DNA of 64,000 bases from Helicobacter equorum (GTDB lineage: Bacteria > Campylobacterota > Campylobacteria > Campylobacterales > Helicobacteraceae), in contig NZ_FZPO01000013.1 of assembly GCF_900198655.1 (NCBI RefSeq), positions 1-64,000 of the forward strand, given 5' to 3'. The position numbers and the translations under genes were made by a program. This document shows positions 27,689-38,180 of the stretch, piece by piece (position 1 is the first letter of the stretch; each line of letters opens with the position of its first letter). The notes beneath the pieces are model-generated. The model searched no databases and was not told the DNA's origin. It saw only the letters and a list, made by a program, of their open reading frames with translations.

Positions 27689-28135
27689 ATGGAGTTTTTT
27701 AGCACATACTATTTGGAATTTAAAGTTTTGCATCTTCTTGCGCTTATTTCTTGGATGGCGATGTTGTTTTATCTTCCTAGGCTTTTTATGTATCACGCCC
27801 AAAATCGAGATAACAAAGATTTTATTACAATTGTAAAATTGCAAGAACAACGCCTTTATGCTTATATAGGTATGCCTGCATTTGTAGTGACAATCTTTAG
27901 TGGCGTGACACTCATACTTGCAAATACGAGTATTTTTACCAATGGTGGGTGGTTTCATGCTAAGCTTTTATTTGTAGTGTTTCTTGTGATATATCACTTT
28001 TTGTGTGGATACTTCATCAAAACGTTAGGCAATGGCAGTTGTCAAAAAAGTGGCAAATTTTTTAGAATCTTTAATGAATTTCCCACACTCTGTCTTATAG
28101 CAATCGTGATTTTTGTAGTCATCAAACCATTTTAG
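27689..28135 (+). CDS. hemJ: Protoporphyrinogen IX oxidase HemJ
   Basis: The 148-residue protein has four membrane helices and opens with [20 protein letters not shown] then FMYH, the HemJ signature including the conserved histidines. HemJ oxidises protoporphyrinogen IX in bacteria lacking HemG and HemY, consistent with Campylobacterota. ATG 27689 follows AAGGAG; earlier in-frame codons overlap yigZ and lack a ribosome binding site. argH starts 8 bp downstream. Confidence 0.92.
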   Translation: MEFFSTYYLEFKVLHLLALISWMAMLFYLPRLFMYHAQNRDNKDFITIVKLQEQRLYAYIGMPAFVVTIFSGVTLILANTSIFTNGGWFHAKLLFVVFLVIYHFLCGYFIKTLGNGSCQKSGKFFRIFNEFPTLCLIAIVIFVVIKPF

Positions 28136-28143
28136 GGGTGTGC

Positions 28144-29541
28144 ATGGCAAAACTATGGGGTGGGCGTTTTGAGAGTGAATCTAGTAAGTTGCTTGAAGAC
28201 TTCAACGCCTCTATTGGATTTGATTGGCAAATGTGGCGTGAAGATATACAAGGATCAAGAGCACATGCCAAAATGCTAAAAAACATAGGGATTTTAACGC
28301 AAGATGAATTAAACTCAATTATGAGTGGCTTAGACACAATCGCTACTATGATTGAATCTGGAGAATTTGTCTTTAGCAACAGCGATGAAGATATCCATAT
28401 GGCAATAGAATCCAAACTCACACAACTCATCGGTGAAAGTGGCAAAAAACTCCATACCGCACGCAGCAGAAACGATCAAGTAGCACTCGATTTTCGTCTC
28501 TTTAGTCTTAGAGCTAATAAATCCCTTACGCATTCTATATTGGCACTCATGGAAACCCTCCTTACGATTGCCAAAGACCATACACACACTATTATGCCCG
28601 GTATGACACATCTCCAACACGCCCAACCTGTCAGCCTCGCATTTCATATTGTAGCGTGGTGTTGCTCACTGCAACGAGATGTGCAGCGATTCCAAGATAG
28701 TTTTATACGCAACAATTTCTCTCCTCTAGGATCTGGTGCACTCGCAGGTACGCCTTATGGCAACGATAGAGAATTTGTCGCCAAGGAATTAGGGTTTAGT
28801 GCGCCCACACTTAATGCCATGGATTCTGTAAGTGATAGAGACTTTGCACTTGATTTACTCTATGATATTGCTATGCTTATGATGCACATTTCGCGTATAA
28901 GTGAGGAACTCGTGCTTTGGAGTAGTGTGGAATTTGGCTTTATCACACTTAGCGATGCATATAGCACGGGTAGTTCGATTATGCCACAAAAGAAAAATCC
29001 CGATGTCCCAGAACTTTTGCGTGGGAAAAGTGGGAGAAGTTTTGGAAATCTAATGGCACTTTTAAGTGTGATGAAATCTCTCCCTCTTGCATATAACAAA
29101 GACACACAAGAAGACAAAGAAAATGTCTTTGATAGTGTGCATACTGCCAAAATTTCACTCCAAATCCTAAAAGAATGCCTAGACACAGCAACCTTTCATA
29201 CACACAATATGCGAAAAATGGCTACCAAAGGGCATTTAAGTGCTACAGATTTAGCGGATTTTTTGGTGCGCAAATGCGGGATACCATTCAGAGATTCTCA
29301 CCATATCACAGGTAAAGTCGTGGCATATGCAGAAAAAAAAGGTGTGGATATAAGCACACTCACGCAACAAGAGCTCCAAAGTATAGATTCTCGAATAAAA
29401 GATGGTGCAAGTGCAGTGCTTGACATAGAATCTAGTATGGAAGCACGCAATTCTCTAGGTGGCACAGCAAGTGTGCAAACACTTGCGCAAATTGTAAGTT
29501 TAAAAGCCTTTATCACACAGGCAAAAAGCGCTATGGAGTAA
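28144..29541 (+). CDS. argH: Argininosuccinate lyase
   Basis: ArgH releases arginine and fumarate from argininosuccinate. The 465-residue protein starts [13 protein letters not shown] and carries the fumarase-superfamily signature [12 protein letters not shown], the [12 protein letters not shown] loop, and [11 protein letters not shown] with the catalytic histidine region. I prefer ATG 28144 over one two codons upstream, as the family begins at MAKLWGGRF. menG follows after 2 bp. Confidence 0.98.
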   Translation: MAKLWGGRFESESSKLLEDFNASIGFDWQMWREDIQGSRAHAKMLKNIGILTQDELNSIMSGLDTIATMIESGEFVFSNSDEDIHMAIESKLTQLIGESGKKLHTARSRNDQVALDFRLFSLRANKSLTHSILALMETLLTIAKDHTHTIMPGMTHLQHAQPVSLAFHIVAWCCSLQRDVQRFQDSFIRNNFSPLGSGALAGTPYGNDREFVAKELGFSAPTLNAMDSVSDRDFALDLLYDIAMLMMHISRISEELVLWSSVEFGFITLSDAYSTGSSIMPQKKNPDVPELLRGKSGRSFGNLMALLSVMKSLPLAYNKDTQEDKENVFDSVHTAKISLQILKECLDTATFHTHNMRKMATKGHLSATDLADFLVRKCGIPFRDSHHITGKVVAYAEKKGVDISTLTQQELQSIDSRIKDGASAVLDIESSMEARNSLGGTASVQTLAQIVSLKAFITQAKSAME

Positions 29542-29543
29542 CT

Positions 29544-30266
29544 ATGCAAGATAAACAAACACAAATCATTGATATGTTTAATGCGATTGCACCAAAATAT
29601 GATTTAGCAAATCGTGCTATGAGTTTTGGGATTGATAAGGCATGGCGCAAGGAGGCGTGTCGTCTCGCATTTTTGGAATTAAAAACACGACGTAACATCG
29701 TCATAGCTGATATAGCTTGTGGAAGTGGCGATATGATTACTTCTTGGATTCATAATGCCCCAAAAGATACACACATAGAGCAAATTTATGGATATGATCC
29801 TTCCGAGGAAATGCTAAAAGTTGCACAAGAAAAGCTGCACAATCTTGATACAAACATAAAATTACTTAAGGGCGAAGCAAAAAAACTCCCCTTTGCAAAT
29901 CAAAGCATTGATATTCTCTCTATAGCCTTTGGACTGCGTAATGTTTTGGAATACGAACAAGCACTTGATGAGTTTGTACGTGTGTTAAAACTAAATGGTA
30001 TCGTGGTAATTTTAGAATTTTTCAAACCACAAAACACAACCCTACTCCAAAAATGTATGAGTTTTTACACAACCAAGATTCTTCCATTTATAGGCGGGAT
30101 TATTTCTACCAATCTCAAAGCATATCAATATCTACCGCAATCTATGCAGAATTTTGTAAGCGCAAATGAACTAGAAATACTTATGCAAGCACAAGGCATA
30201 CGCACACTTCTCCTTAAAGGCTATAGTGCCAATGTCGCCACGCTCTATGTAGGGGTAAAAGCTTAA
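29544..30266 (+). CDS. ubiE: Demethylmenaquinone methyltransferase (UbiE/MenG)
   Basis: This enzyme performs the final C-methylation of demethylmenaquinone. The 240-residue protein carries UbiE signatures: MFNAIAPKYDLANRAMSFGI near the N-terminus, SAM motif IADIACGSGDM, FGLRNVLEYEQALDEFVRVL, and the C-terminal LKGYSANVATLYVGVK. It is 2 bp from argH and its stop shares one base with the next start (TAATG), so this is a tight operon. Confidence 0.96.
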   Translation: MQDKQTQIIDMFNAIAPKYDLANRAMSFGIDKAWRKEACRLAFLELKTRRNIVIADIACGSGDMITSWIHNAPKDTHIEQIYGYDPSEEMLKVAQEKLHNLDTNIKLLKGEAKKLPFANQSIDILSIAFGLRNVLEYEQALDEFVRVLKLNGIVVILEFFKPQNTTLLQKCMSFYTTKILPFIGGIISTNLKAYQYLPQSMQNFVSANELEILMQAQGIRTLLLKGYSANVATLYVGVKA

Positions 30267-31057
30267 TGCGTATTGATTTACACAATCACACACCTTTATG
30301 CCAACACGCTACAGGCACACCAGAGGAATACATACAAAAGGCGATTGCTCTTGGGATCGATGTTTATGGTTTCTCTTGCCACGCACCTATGGCGTTTGAC
30401 ATCAAATATCGTATGTCTTTGGCACAACTTCCAGAGTATTTTGAGACCCTACAATCCTTGCGTCAATCCTACAAAACACGCATTGATATACGTATAGGCT
30501 TAGAAGTAGATTTTATCAAAGGCAAAGAAAATCTCATAGAATCTCAAGTGCGAAATGCCGAGGTAGATTACCTTATAGGTTCTGTGCATTTTTTAAATGA
30601 TTGGGGGTTTGATAATCCTGAATTTATCGGACGCTACAAGCACACAGATATGACACAATGTTGGAGTGAGTATTTAGATTCTATTACGGCAATGGCACAA
30701 AGCGGGCTATTTCAAATTATTGCACATTTTGACTTATTGAAGGTTTTTAATAATCCACCACCTTCTACCCTGCACCACAAACTTCAAGCAACTCTGGAAT
30801 CTATCAAAGATAATAAATGTGCGTTAGAAATTAATAGTGCAGGATTGCGTAAGCCTTGCGCAGAACAATACCCATCACGACATATCCTAGAAATGGCAAA
30901 AGATATGCAAATCCCTATCACTTTTTCATCAGATGCACATAGCTTAGAGCAAGTAGGTGCAGGTTATGAGATTTGTAAAAATCTTGCGTTAGAGCTTGGT
31001 TACACGCATATGTGTGCGTTTAAAGACAAACAAATACAGACTTTTGCGCTTACTTAG
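30266..31057 (+). CDS. hisJ: PHP-family histidinol-phosphatase
   Basis: The 263-residue metal-dependent phosphatase has the PHP metal motifs: DLHNHTPLCQHA at the start, YGFSCHAP, GLEVDFIKG, IIAHFDLLK and TFSSDAHSLEQVGAGY at the end. The length and order match HisJ-type histidinol-phosphatase, the penultimate step of histidine synthesis. H. pylori lacks histidine synthesis, so its presence points toward an enterohepatic relative. A related PHP specificity cannot be excluded. It overlaps the methyltransferase stop by one base. Confidence 0.82.
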   Translation: MRIDLHNHTPLCQHATGTPEEYIQKAIALGIDVYGFSCHAPMAFDIKYRMSLAQLPEYFETLQSLRQSYKTRIDIRIGLEVDFIKGKENLIESQVRNAEVDYLIGSVHFLNDWGFDNPEFIGRYKHTDMTQCWSEYLDSITAMAQSGLFQIIAHFDLLKVFNNPPPSTLHHKLQATLESIKDNKCALEINSAGLRKPCAEQYPSRHILEMAKDMQIPITFSSDAHSLEQVGAGYEICKNLALELGYTHMCAFKDKQIQTFALT

Positions 31058-31079
31058 CAAAGTTTTACATGAATCTCGT

Positions 31080-31085
31080 TACAAT
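31080..31085 (+). promoter_or_regulatory. -10 box of flhA
   Basis: TACAAT lies 41 bp before the flhA TTG start. No good -35 box. It would allow flhA expression apart from the upstream run. Confidence 0.4.
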
Positions 31086-31125
31086 CCTAGCATAAAGAAA
31101 TTTGCAGTATTCCTAAAGGGTAAAT

Positions 31126-33351
31126 TTGGCAGATACTATACAAAGAATCTTATCGCAAAAAATTATGCCTTTTATGCGCACACTTACGGGTTCAAAAGAC
31201 TTGAGTGTCGTGCTTTTTGTGATTGTCATTATGGCGATCATTATTGTGCCATTACCTAGCTATGTGCTTGATTTTTTACTAAGTATTTCTTTAGCGCTTT
31301 CAGTGCTTATCATTCTTATGGCACTTTACATTGATAGACCCACCGAATTTTCGGCATTTCCTACAATATTACTTATCGTAACCCTCTATCGCCTCGCACT
31401 CAATGTCGCCACCACGCGCATGATTCTCTCTGAAGGACATAATGGTGCAAATAATGTCAGTAGCATTATTAATGCCTTTGGTCGCTTTGTTGCAGAAGGA
31501 AACTATGTCATAGGCGTGATTGTGTTTAGTATTCTTGTGATTGTCAATCTCATCGTGATTACCAATGGTTCAACACGCGTCACAGAAGTAAGAGCGAGAT
31601 TCACACTTGATGCAATGCCCGGTAAGCAAATGGCAATCGATGCGGATTTGAATGCCGGACTTATCACTCAAGAAGAAGCACGCACAAGAAGAGAATCTCT
31701 CCAGCAAGAAGCGGATTTTTATGGCACAATGGATGGAGCGAGCAAGTTTGTCAAAGGTGATGCGATCGCTTCTATCATCATCACGCTTGTAAATATCATC
31801 GGTGGTTTTCTTATTGGGGTGTTTGAATACAATCTTAGTATTGCTCAAAGTGCACAAACATTCACAATCCTTACCATTGGCGATGGTTTGGTAGGACAAA
31901 TCCCTGCGCTCATCATCGCTACAGCCACAGGTATCATCACAACACGTGCAGCAAAAAGTAGCCAAACAAGCTTTGCAAGTGATATTGTCACGCAAATTAT
32001 TGGTAATGCCAAAATTTTACTTATTGTTGGGTTTATTCTATGTGTGTTTGCGCTTGTGCCGGGACTTCCTATTTCACTTGGATTTGTGGGAATATTCTTT
32101 TTTCTTATCGCATGGCTTGCAAGTAGAGAAGATTCAAAGAGTTTTTTTCATACTATAGAATCTTGGCTTGATAAATACTTTAATATCAAAACAAAACCCC
32201 CTATCCAAGATAATCCTAGCACTCCAGAAGATATAGAGCGCCACAAAAGACAAAAAGAACAAAAAAGCGAAGAAGAAATCCGCGAACAAGAAGAAGCGGT
32301 GCTTAATGAAGCCCTCAAAGTAGAAGTTTTGGAGATTCATCTCGGATATAGCCTTATCAAGCTTGTTGATGTGCGTCAAAATGGTGATTTACTAGAACGC
32401 ATACGATCTATGCGCAAAAAAATAGCAAGTGATTATGGATTTTTGATCCCGCAAGTGCGCATTAGAGACAACCTCAATCTTGATCCAAATACCTATAATA
32501 TCATCCTTAAAAGCGTGATTATTGGGAGCGGTAGCGTGATCCCGGATAAAATGCTTGCAATGGATGTGGGCATGGTTATGGATAAAGGTAATCTCGAAGG
32601 GATTGCCATCAAAGAGCCAGTCTTTGGTATGGACGCGTTATGGATCGATATGTCTCAAAAAGATGAAGCGGCGATTCAAGGCTATACCATCATCGATCCC
32701 GCAAGTGTGATCACCACACACCTTACAGAACTTATCAAAGAATATGCAGAAGAATTTATCACGATTGACGAAGTAAAAACCCTTATGAATAAACTCTCCA
32801 ACCGATACCCCACAATCGTATCTGAAGCACAAAACATTTCGCTTAGCACTATTAAAAAAGTACTGCAAAGCTTACTCAAAGAGGGTGTGCCTATCCGCGA
32901 TATGATCACAATCTTAGAAACTCTTGTGGATGTATATCCGCAATTACAAAGCGACACGGATGCCCTCATAGAACAAGTGCGTGCAAGACTTTCTAGGACA
33001 ATCACAGATTTATACAAATCCGATGATAATATCCTTAAAGCTATGATTTTCTCTGCACGAGTAGAACAATTCCTCTTTGGCAAACTCAAAGATCGCATGC
33101 TCCTGCTTAATGCTGAAGAAACCGAGGCGCTAAGTGTTGCTATAAGCACAGAAGCCCAGAAATTAAGCGATCGTGGTATTGTGCCTGCTGTATTGCTTGT
33201 AGATTATCGATTCCGCAAAGGAGTTTCAAATCTCATAGAACAATACCGCCACAGATTCCATACGCTTAGTAAAGTTGTGGTGCTTAGCAATGCCGAAATT
33301 GATACACATATCAAATACGAGCTACTTTCTGAAATTGATACGACATTATAA
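31126..33351 (+). CDS. flhA: Flagellar type III export protein FlhA
   Basis: FlhA forms the nonameric export gate of the flagellar secretion system and, in Helicobacter, also affects flagellar regulon signalling. The 741-residue protein has eight N-terminal helices, the FHIPEP-type loop region (ITNGSTRVTEVRARFTLDAM, then PGKQMAIDADLNAGLI), DGASKFVKGDAIASI, and the large cytoplasmic domain. Initiation appears to be at TTG 31126, with AAAGGGT upstream; the first residues align with the known N-terminus. The DHH phosphoesterase gene follows after 8 bp, as in H. pylori. Confidence 0.98.
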   Translation: MADTIQRILSQKIMPFMRTLTGSKDLSVVLFVIVIMAIIIVPLPSYVLDFLLSISLALSVLIILMALYIDRPTEFSAFPTILLIVTLYRLALNVATTRMILSEGHNGANNVSSIINAFGRFVAEGNYVIGVIVFSILVIVNLIVITNGSTRVTEVRARFTLDAMPGKQMAIDADLNAGLITQEEARTRRESLQQEADFYGTMDGASKFVKGDAIASIIITLVNIIGGFLIGVFEYNLSIAQSAQTFTILTIGDGLVGQIPALIIATATGIITTRAAKSSQTSFASDIVTQIIGNAKILLIVGFILCVFALVPGLPISLGFVGIFFFLIAWLASREDSKSFFHTIESWLDKYFNIKTKPPIQDNPSTPEDIERHKRQKEQKSEEEIREQEEAVLNEALKVEVLEIHLGYSLIKLVDVRQNGDLLERIRSMRKKIASDYGFLIPQVRIRDNLNLDPNTYNIILKSVIIGSGSVIPDKMLAMDVGMVMDKGNLEGIAIKEPVFGMDALWIDMSQKDEAAIQGYTIIDPASVITTHLTELIKEYAEEFITIDEVKTLMNKLSNRYPTIVSEAQNISLSTIKKVLQSLLKEGVPIRDMITILETLVDVYPQLQSDTDALIEQVRARLSRTITDLYKSDDNILKAMIFSARVEQFLFGKLKDRMLLLNAEETEALSVAISTEAQKLSDRGIVPAVLLVDYRFRKGVSNLIEQYRHRFHTLSKVVVLSNAEIDTHIKYELLSEIDTTL

Positions 33352-33359
33352 GGATTTTT

Positions 33360-34433
33360 ATGAAGGTTTTTCATCTCTCACACACAGATTTAGATGGCTA
33401 CACTTGTCAATTTATCGCTAGAGAATTTTTTGAAGACATAGAGTTTTTTAATGCAAACTATGGCAAAGAAGTTTGGGTGCGTTTGGAAATGATTTTAGAA
33501 TCTATTACTTCTGATCCAGCGCATAAACTTAATGCCAAATTTCACTCCCAAAAATCTCACACTTTTCTTATCCTTATCACGGATTTAAACCTCACTCTTA
33601 CTGAAGCTACCAATCTTCATCAACGCGTCCAAGACTTGCAATCTCAAGGCTATGACCTTACGCTTATGCTTTTAGATCATCATATTAGTGGGGAAGAATG
33701 TGCCAATAAATATCCGTGGTATTTTTTGGATTCTACGCGTTGTGCGACTAAAATCACTTGGGAAAGGCTTTTGGGGCTCTATCCACTTAAAAACCCAAAT
33801 CACAAAGCTTGGTTACACAATCTTGTGGAGATGACAAACTCTGTAGATATTTGGCTAGAAGATGGATATAACTTTGAGTTTGGTAAAGTCGCTATGAATA
33901 TGATTAGCACAAGTAATGAGCTTAACCGCTTTATGTTTGATAGTGAGCATAGATTCTATAAATTCCGTCTTATCGAATCTACCAAAGATTTTTTAGAAAG
34001 GAAAAATGGTGCTGTGGAGTTTGATAATGCGCTCTTTTGTCTCAAAAAGCAAATCCTAGGTGGCAATCCACAGACACAAACAATGGATCACATCACTTCT
34101 TGTGCCCAAGTGAGACTTTTAGAAACCAAAAAGCAAGAATGCTCCTTGCATTTTCAAGACAAACTAGGGTTTTTAAGCTATAGTATGGGTGGTATTAGTG
34201 TATTGGCAAATCTTTTTTTGCGGTCAAATTCTGAATATGATTTCTACATTGACATTAATAGTAAAGGTAATGTGAGTTTGCGTGCAAATGGCAAATGTGA
34301 TGTGAGCGCACTTAGTAAGGAATACTTTAATGGTGGTGGGCATAAAAACGCTGCGGGAGGGAAGCTTGATGGCTTTAGAGAGAGTTTTTTCTATGCGGAT
34401 ATCAAAAAACAAATTCTTCAAAAACTTTTATAA
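33360..34433 (+). CDS. DHH/DHHA1-family phosphoesterase
   Basis: The 357-residue protein starts LSHTDLDGYTCQF (motif I, metal-binding Asp) and has motif III LLDHHISGEEC, plus a C-terminal DHHA1 domain with GGGHKNAAGG. It belongs to the RecJ/NrnA-like group that hydrolyses short oligonucleotides or 3'-phosphoadenosine phosphate. Its position after flhA is conserved with H. pylori. Ribosome binding site AAGGA precedes the ATG. Exact substrate is inferred only to family level. Confidence 0.88.
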   Translation: MKVFHLSHTDLDGYTCQFIAREFFEDIEFFNANYGKEVWVRLEMILESITSDPAHKLNAKFHSQKSHTFLILITDLNLTLTEATNLHQRVQDLQSQGYDLTLMLLDHHISGEECANKYPWYFLDSTRCATKITWERLLGLYPLKNPNHKAWLHNLVEMTNSVDIWLEDGYNFEFGKVAMNMISTSNELNRFMFDSEHRFYKFRLIESTKDFLERKNGAVEFDNALFCLKKQILGGNPQTQTMDHITSCAQVRLLETKKQECSLHFQDKLGFLSYSMGGISVLANLFLRSNSEYDFYIDINSKGNVSLRANGKCDVSALSKEYFNGGGHKNAAGGKLDGFRESFFYADIKKQILQKLL

Positions 34434-34448
34434 CACAAGGAATATTTC

Positions 34449-34679
34449 ATGAAAGATTCACAAATCTCAATCCAAGAACTTGCCGCACAGCTTATTGACA
34501 CGCTAAGCGTGGCATTGTATTATGCAGGTGTCAAAAAAGAAAAGCTAGAAGATGCATTAGAGCTGTATGAAGAGCTTCTAGATTCGGTAGAATACGATGA
34601 AGAAAGCCCATATGGTATCGATGAAATGATTGAAACCATAGAATCTCTACGCCAAAAACACAAAGATTTATTCACATGA
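34449..34679 (+). CDS. Small acidic conserved hypothetical protein
   Basis: The 76-residue, strongly acidic, mostly helical protein (EKLEDALELYEELLDSVEYD) has no recognised domain. It follows the DHH gene by 15 bp with AAGGA upstream, and its stop overlaps the purN start (ATGA). Tight packing, a good ribosome binding site and normal codon use support a real gene. Function unknown. Confidence 0.7.
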   Translation: MKDSQISIQELAAQLIDTLSVALYYAGVKKEKLEDALELYEELLDSVEYDEESPYGIDEMIETIESLRQKHKDLFT

Positions 34680-35275
34680 AAACACTTAAACTTTTTATCC
34701 TCTTTAGTGGCACAGGGAGCAATATGATAAACCTCATACGCACCCTTCATTTGCGTGAGTTTGTCGATAATGCAAATTGTGTATGTCGCATTGAAATTAT
34801 TGGCACACTTTGTAATAATCCCCAAGCCAAAGGTATACAAGCACTGCAAGAGTTTCATATCCCTTGTGTTGTGCTCTCGCACAAAGGCTTAGAGCGCCAT
34901 GAGTATGACATATTGCTCGTGCGTGAGATTAGGCGTTATGATCCTACTTTATGCGTGCTTAGTGGATTTATGCGAATCCTTACACCCATATTTACGCAAC
35001 ATATACGTGCTATTAATATTCACCCTTCTTTTTTGCCCTATCACAAAGGTGCACATGCTATCAAGAATAGCTTTGAATCTATCCAAGATTTTGGGGGGGT
35101 AAGTGTGCATTGGGTGAGTGAAGAGCTAGATTCTGGAACAATCATCATGCAAGAAAAACTCCCAAAAATCCCTGGTGAATCTCTACAAGATTTTGAATCT
35201 AGAATCCACACACTAGAATACAAACTTTTCCCGCAGGCACTCTTAGAGATACTTGGATTACACATTAGGAATTGA
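34676..35275 (+). CDS. purN: Phosphoribosylglycinamide formyltransferase PurN
   Basis: PurN formylates GAR in purine synthesis using 10-formyl-THF. The 199-residue protein has the phosphate loop FSGTGSNM, catalytic Asn/His in INIHPSFLPYHKGAHA, and catalytic Asp in SEELDSGTIIMQ. A run of seven G (35093-35099) encodes the conserved FGG before VSVHW. The start overlaps the small acidic gene by 4 bp. Confidence 0.95.
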   Translation: MKTLKLFILFSGTGSNMINLIRTLHLREFVDNANCVCRIEIIGTLCNNPQAKGIQALQEFHIPCVVLSHKGLERHEYDILLVREIRRYDPTLCVLSGFMRILTPIFTQHIRAINIHPSFLPYHKGAHAIKNSFESIQDFGGVSVHWVSEELDSGTIIMQEKLPKIPGESLQDFESRIHTLEYKLFPQALLEILGLHIRN

Positions 35276-35276
35276 T

Positions 35277-36470
35277 ATGGAAGTTATCACGCCACTTTTG
35301 CCATTTGTCACCATTGCTATTCTCATCACTATAGCTGTACCACTAAGCACTGCCACAAAAATCCCTATAGTTGTAACAGAAATTCTTTTGGGGATTATAG
35401 GACAATATTTAGGATTTATAGATTCACATAATAGTTATATTACGCTTGTAGCAGACATAGGGCTTTTGTTTTTAATGTTTTTATGTGGGCTAGAAGTAGA
35501 TTTAAAATCTTTTCTTTCCATGGGTTCTAAATTTCTTTATCAGGCGCTTTTTTATTTTGTGAGTTTATATTGTCTCTCTGCTATCGCAGTTATAACCTTG
35601 CAATTACCACTGATTTTTATCGCGATATTACCTGTGATGAGTTTGGGAATGATTATGGCACTTATCCGAGATTATGGCAAAAACAAGCCTTGGCTCAATT
35701 TTGCACTAAAGATTGGTGTCCTTGGTGAAGTAATTAGTATCTCTGTGCTTGTAACTCTAGAGGGTGTGTATCGTTATGGCTTTAATTGGCGCTTGGGTGA
35801 GAATCTCCTAATTTTAACAATATTTTTAGTATGTATTGTAGGTATTTTTAAACTTGCTAATATTTTGTTTTGGTGGTTTCCTAATCTAAAGCTTCTCTTG
35901 CTCCCACACGATGATAGTAACTCTCAAGATTTACGCTTTGTCTTTATGTTGCTTTTTATCTTTATCTTACTTACTACAGGATTACATTTAGAAAAAGTTT
36001 TGGGGGCATTTATCGCGGGTGTTATTCTCTCTACATATTTTAAATACAAACATACACTCCCTCAAAAGCTTAATGATATGGGATTTGGTTTTTTTGTGCC
36101 ATTTTTTTTCGTCTATGTAGGCACAACAATACATATTCCTAGTGTCTTAGAATCGCCTTGGATTCTCCTACATGCATTCTATCTTGTAGTTGGTATGCTA
36201 CTTATTCGTATTAGTGCCTCTTTGCTTGTGTTTTTGCGCTTCTTTAAAAGTATGAAAAATACCCTACTCTTTGCACTTAGTGATTGTATGCCTCTTACAT
36301 TTTTGGTCATTACAGCGAGTATGGGATTAAAATTTGGCGTTATCTCGCAATCCCTCTATATTTCGTGCATTTTTGGGGCGATTTTTGAAGGCATATTCTT
36401 TAGTATAGCCATAAAAATCATTCACACGCTATGGCACAAACCTACCAACTTAAAAAAGGATATGTTATAA
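35277..36470 (+). CDS. CPA2-family monovalent cation:proton antiporter
   Basis: The 397-residue polytopic protein has about 12-13 helices and the Na_H_exchanger pattern. It has IPIVVTEILLGIIGQYLG near the start, FLMFLCGLEVDLKSFLSMG with the conserved acidic residue, and LEKVLGAFIAGVILS later in the fold. No C-terminal TrkA-N domain is present. It probably exchanges Na+ or K+ for protons at the inner membrane. ATG 35277 follows TTAGGA and lies 1 bp after the purN stop. Confidence 0.87.
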   Translation: MEVITPLLPFVTIAILITIAVPLSTATKIPIVVTEILLGIIGQYLGFIDSHNSYITLVADIGLLFLMFLCGLEVDLKSFLSMGSKFLYQALFYFVSLYCLSAIAVITLQLPLIFIAILPVMSLGMIMALIRDYGKNKPWLNFALKIGVLGEVISISVLVTLEGVYRYGFNWRLGENLLILTIFLVCIVGIFKLANILFWWFPNLKLLLLPHDDSNSQDLRFVFMLLFIFILLTTGLHLEKVLGAFIAGVILSTYFKYKHTLPQKLNDMGFGFFVPFFFVYVGTTIHIPSVLESPWILLHAFYLVVGMLLIRISASLLVFLRFFKSMKNTLLFALSDCMPLTFLVITASMGLKFGVISQSLYISCIFGAIFEGIFFSIAIKIIHTLWHKPTNLKKDML

Positions 36471-36471
36471 T
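36466..36471 (+). promoter_or_regulatory. -10 box of the HIT gene
   Basis: TATAAT preceded by TATGT gives an extended -10-like element overlapping the antiporter stop, 27 bp before the HIT-gene start. Confidence 0.45.
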
Positions 36472-36497
36472 TTTCCATTCTCACACAAGGAGCAAAA

Positions 36498-36821
36498 ATG
36501 ACTATATTTGAAAAAATTGTCGCTGGAGAGATTCCATGTAAAAAAGTGCTTGAAAATGAGCAATTTTTGGCATTTTATGATATCGCACCAAAAGCAAAGA
36601 TTCATGTTCTTGCGATTCCAAAACAATGTATCAAAGACTTTCAAGAAGCAAATCCTAAGCTTTTGGGAGAGCTTAGTGCGTTTATCCAAGAAGTAGTCAA
36701 AGTCTTAGGAATTGACAAAAGTGGTTATAGAATCGTAAGTAACATAGGTACAGATAGCGGACAAGAAGTGCCTCATTTACATTTTCATATACTTGGTGGT
36801 GAGAAACTCAGGGGCTTTTAG
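36498..36821 (+). CDS. HIT-family (histidine triad) nucleotide hydrolase
   Basis: The 107-residue protein has the HINT layout: FEKIVAGEIPCKKVLENE at the start, and the histidine triad PHLHFHILGG near the C-terminus. These proteins hydrolyse nucleoside phosphoramidates and adenylylated metabolites. It has a strong AAGGAG ribosome binding site. pgk follows after a short intergenic region carrying its own -10 box. Confidence 0.94.
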   Translation: MTIFEKIVAGEIPCKKVLENEQFLAFYDIAPKAKIHVLAIPKQCIKDFQEANPKLLGELSAFIQEVVKVLGIDKSGYRIVSNIGTDSGQEVPHLHFHILGGEKLRGF

Positions 36822-36842
36822 CTTCTTCTAGCAAAGATGAGA

Positions 36843-36848
36843 TACAAT
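36843..36848 (+). promoter_or_regulatory. -10 box of pgk
   Basis: TACAAT lies 31 bp before the pgk start in the 58-bp gap after the HIT gene. No -35 box is evident. Confidence 0.45.
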
Positions 36849-36879
36849 ATTTCATACAAAATATACTAAAGGAATGATT

Positions 36880-38100
36880 ATGAAACAAGTAGCAGGTATC
36901 CAACTTATGCAAGGCGTAAAAAGCATACGCGACATAGATGTGCAGGGTAAGCGTGTGCTGATTCGCGTGGATTTCAATGTCCCAATGGATGATGATTTTA
37001 ATATCTCTGATGATACGCGTATCCGTGAGGCATTGCCTACTATAAATTATTGCATTGATAATGGTGCAAAAAACATCACACTTGTTAGTCATTTGGGGCG
37101 ACCAAAGGGGCATACTCCAGAATTTTCATTAAAACACATTCTTAAGCGCGTTGAGCGCCTTTTGGGTAAAGATGTGGCATTTGCTGATAGCATAGAATCT
37201 GTAAAAGTTTTGCAAGAGAGCATTAGCACAGAAAATGCGGTAATCTTACTAGAAAACATTCGCTACTATGAGGGAGAAGAAAAAAATAGCGATGAGCTCT
37301 CAGAAAAACTTGGCGCATTATGTGATGTGTATGTCAATGATGCTTTTGGCACAAGCCACAGAGCACACGCTAGCACCTATGGAATTGCAAAATATGTCAA
37401 AGAAAAAGTTGCGGGACTTTTGCTTAAAAAAGAAATAGATTCATTTGCTAAAGCCTTGGCTAATCCGCTTAAGCCGGTGTTGCTTATCGTAGGAGGAAGT
37501 AAGGTTAGCTCCAAACTTAGCCTACTCTATAATATCTTAGATTCTATAGATAAAATTATTATCGGCGGTGCGATGAGTAATACATTTCTTAAAGCGCGTG
37601 GCTTTGATATGCAAAAATCTCTCGTAGAAGATAATCTTGTAGCCGAAGCACGCAAGATTCTTGATACTGCAAAAGAAAAGAAAGTTAAAATTTATCTTCC
37701 CGTAGATGTTGTAAGCACTGATGATATTAAAAAACACGAGCATATTAAAGTTACACCAGCTCAAGATATACCAGAAGGCTATATGGCAGTGGATATCGGA
37801 CCAGCTACAACGAGACTTTTTGGTGAAGTAGTGCGAGATTCTCAAACAATCATTTGGAATGGACCTTTAGGAATCTATGAGATTGGAGCATTTTCACGTG
37901 GGACTTTTAGCCTTGCTCACGCCGTGAGCGATACCTATGCCTTTAGTCTCATTGGTGGTGGTGATACTGCCGATGCGATCGATAAAGCCGGTGAACGCGA
38001 TAATATGAGTTTTATTTCTACAGGTGGTGGTGCAAGTTTGGAATTACTAGAAGGCGAAGTGTTACCAGCATTTGAAGTTTTAGACAAAAAAGATTCTTAA
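36880..38100 (+). CDS. pgk: Phosphoglycerate kinase
   Basis: Pgk interconverts 1,3-bisphosphoglycerate and 3-phosphoglycerate, used mainly for gluconeogenesis in Helicobacter. The protein has [46 protein letters not shown] and the C-terminal [12 protein letters not shown] and [11 protein letters not shown] loops. I choose ATG 36880 (406 residues) because AAAGGA is correctly spaced from it and touches the ATG two codons earlier. Confidence 0.98.
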   Translation: MKQVAGIQLMQGVKSIRDIDVQGKRVLIRVDFNVPMDDDFNISDDTRIREALPTINYCIDNGAKNITLVSHLGRPKGHTPEFSLKHILKRVERLLGKDVAFADSIESVKVLQESISTENAVILLENIRYYEGEEKNSDELSEKLGALCDVYVNDAFGTSHRAHASTYGIAKYVKEKVAGLLLKKEIDSFAKALANPLKPVLLIVGGSKVSSKLSLLYNILDSIDKIIIGGAMSNTFLKARGFDMQKSLVEDNLVAEARKILDTAKEKKVKIYLPVDVVSTDDIKKHEHIKVTPAQDIPEGYMAVDIGPATTRLFGEVVRDSQTIIWNGPLGIYEIGAFSRGTFSLAHAVSDTYAFSLIGGGDTADAIDKAGERDNMSFISTGGGASLELLEGEVLPAFEVLDKKDS

Positions 38101-38121
38101 GCACATATTGCGATACACAAA

Positions 38122-38142
38122 GCAATGGCATTTCTCCATTGC
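38122..38142 (+). terminator. Possible terminator hairpin after pgk
   Basis: GCAATGG and CCATTGC form a perfect 7-bp stem with a 7-nt loop, 22 bp after the pgk stop, in the gap before the convergent glycosyltransferase gene. No T-run follows, so the call is tentative. Confidence 0.4.
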
Positions 38143-38180
38143 CCTTACTCTCAAGTTATTCAAAATCCTTACAAAGCTCT

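Noticed and set aside
35093-35099. G7 run in purN
   Set aside because: The gene is intact across it, the run encodes the conserved Gly-Gly of PurN, and seven is short for a contingency tract in this group.
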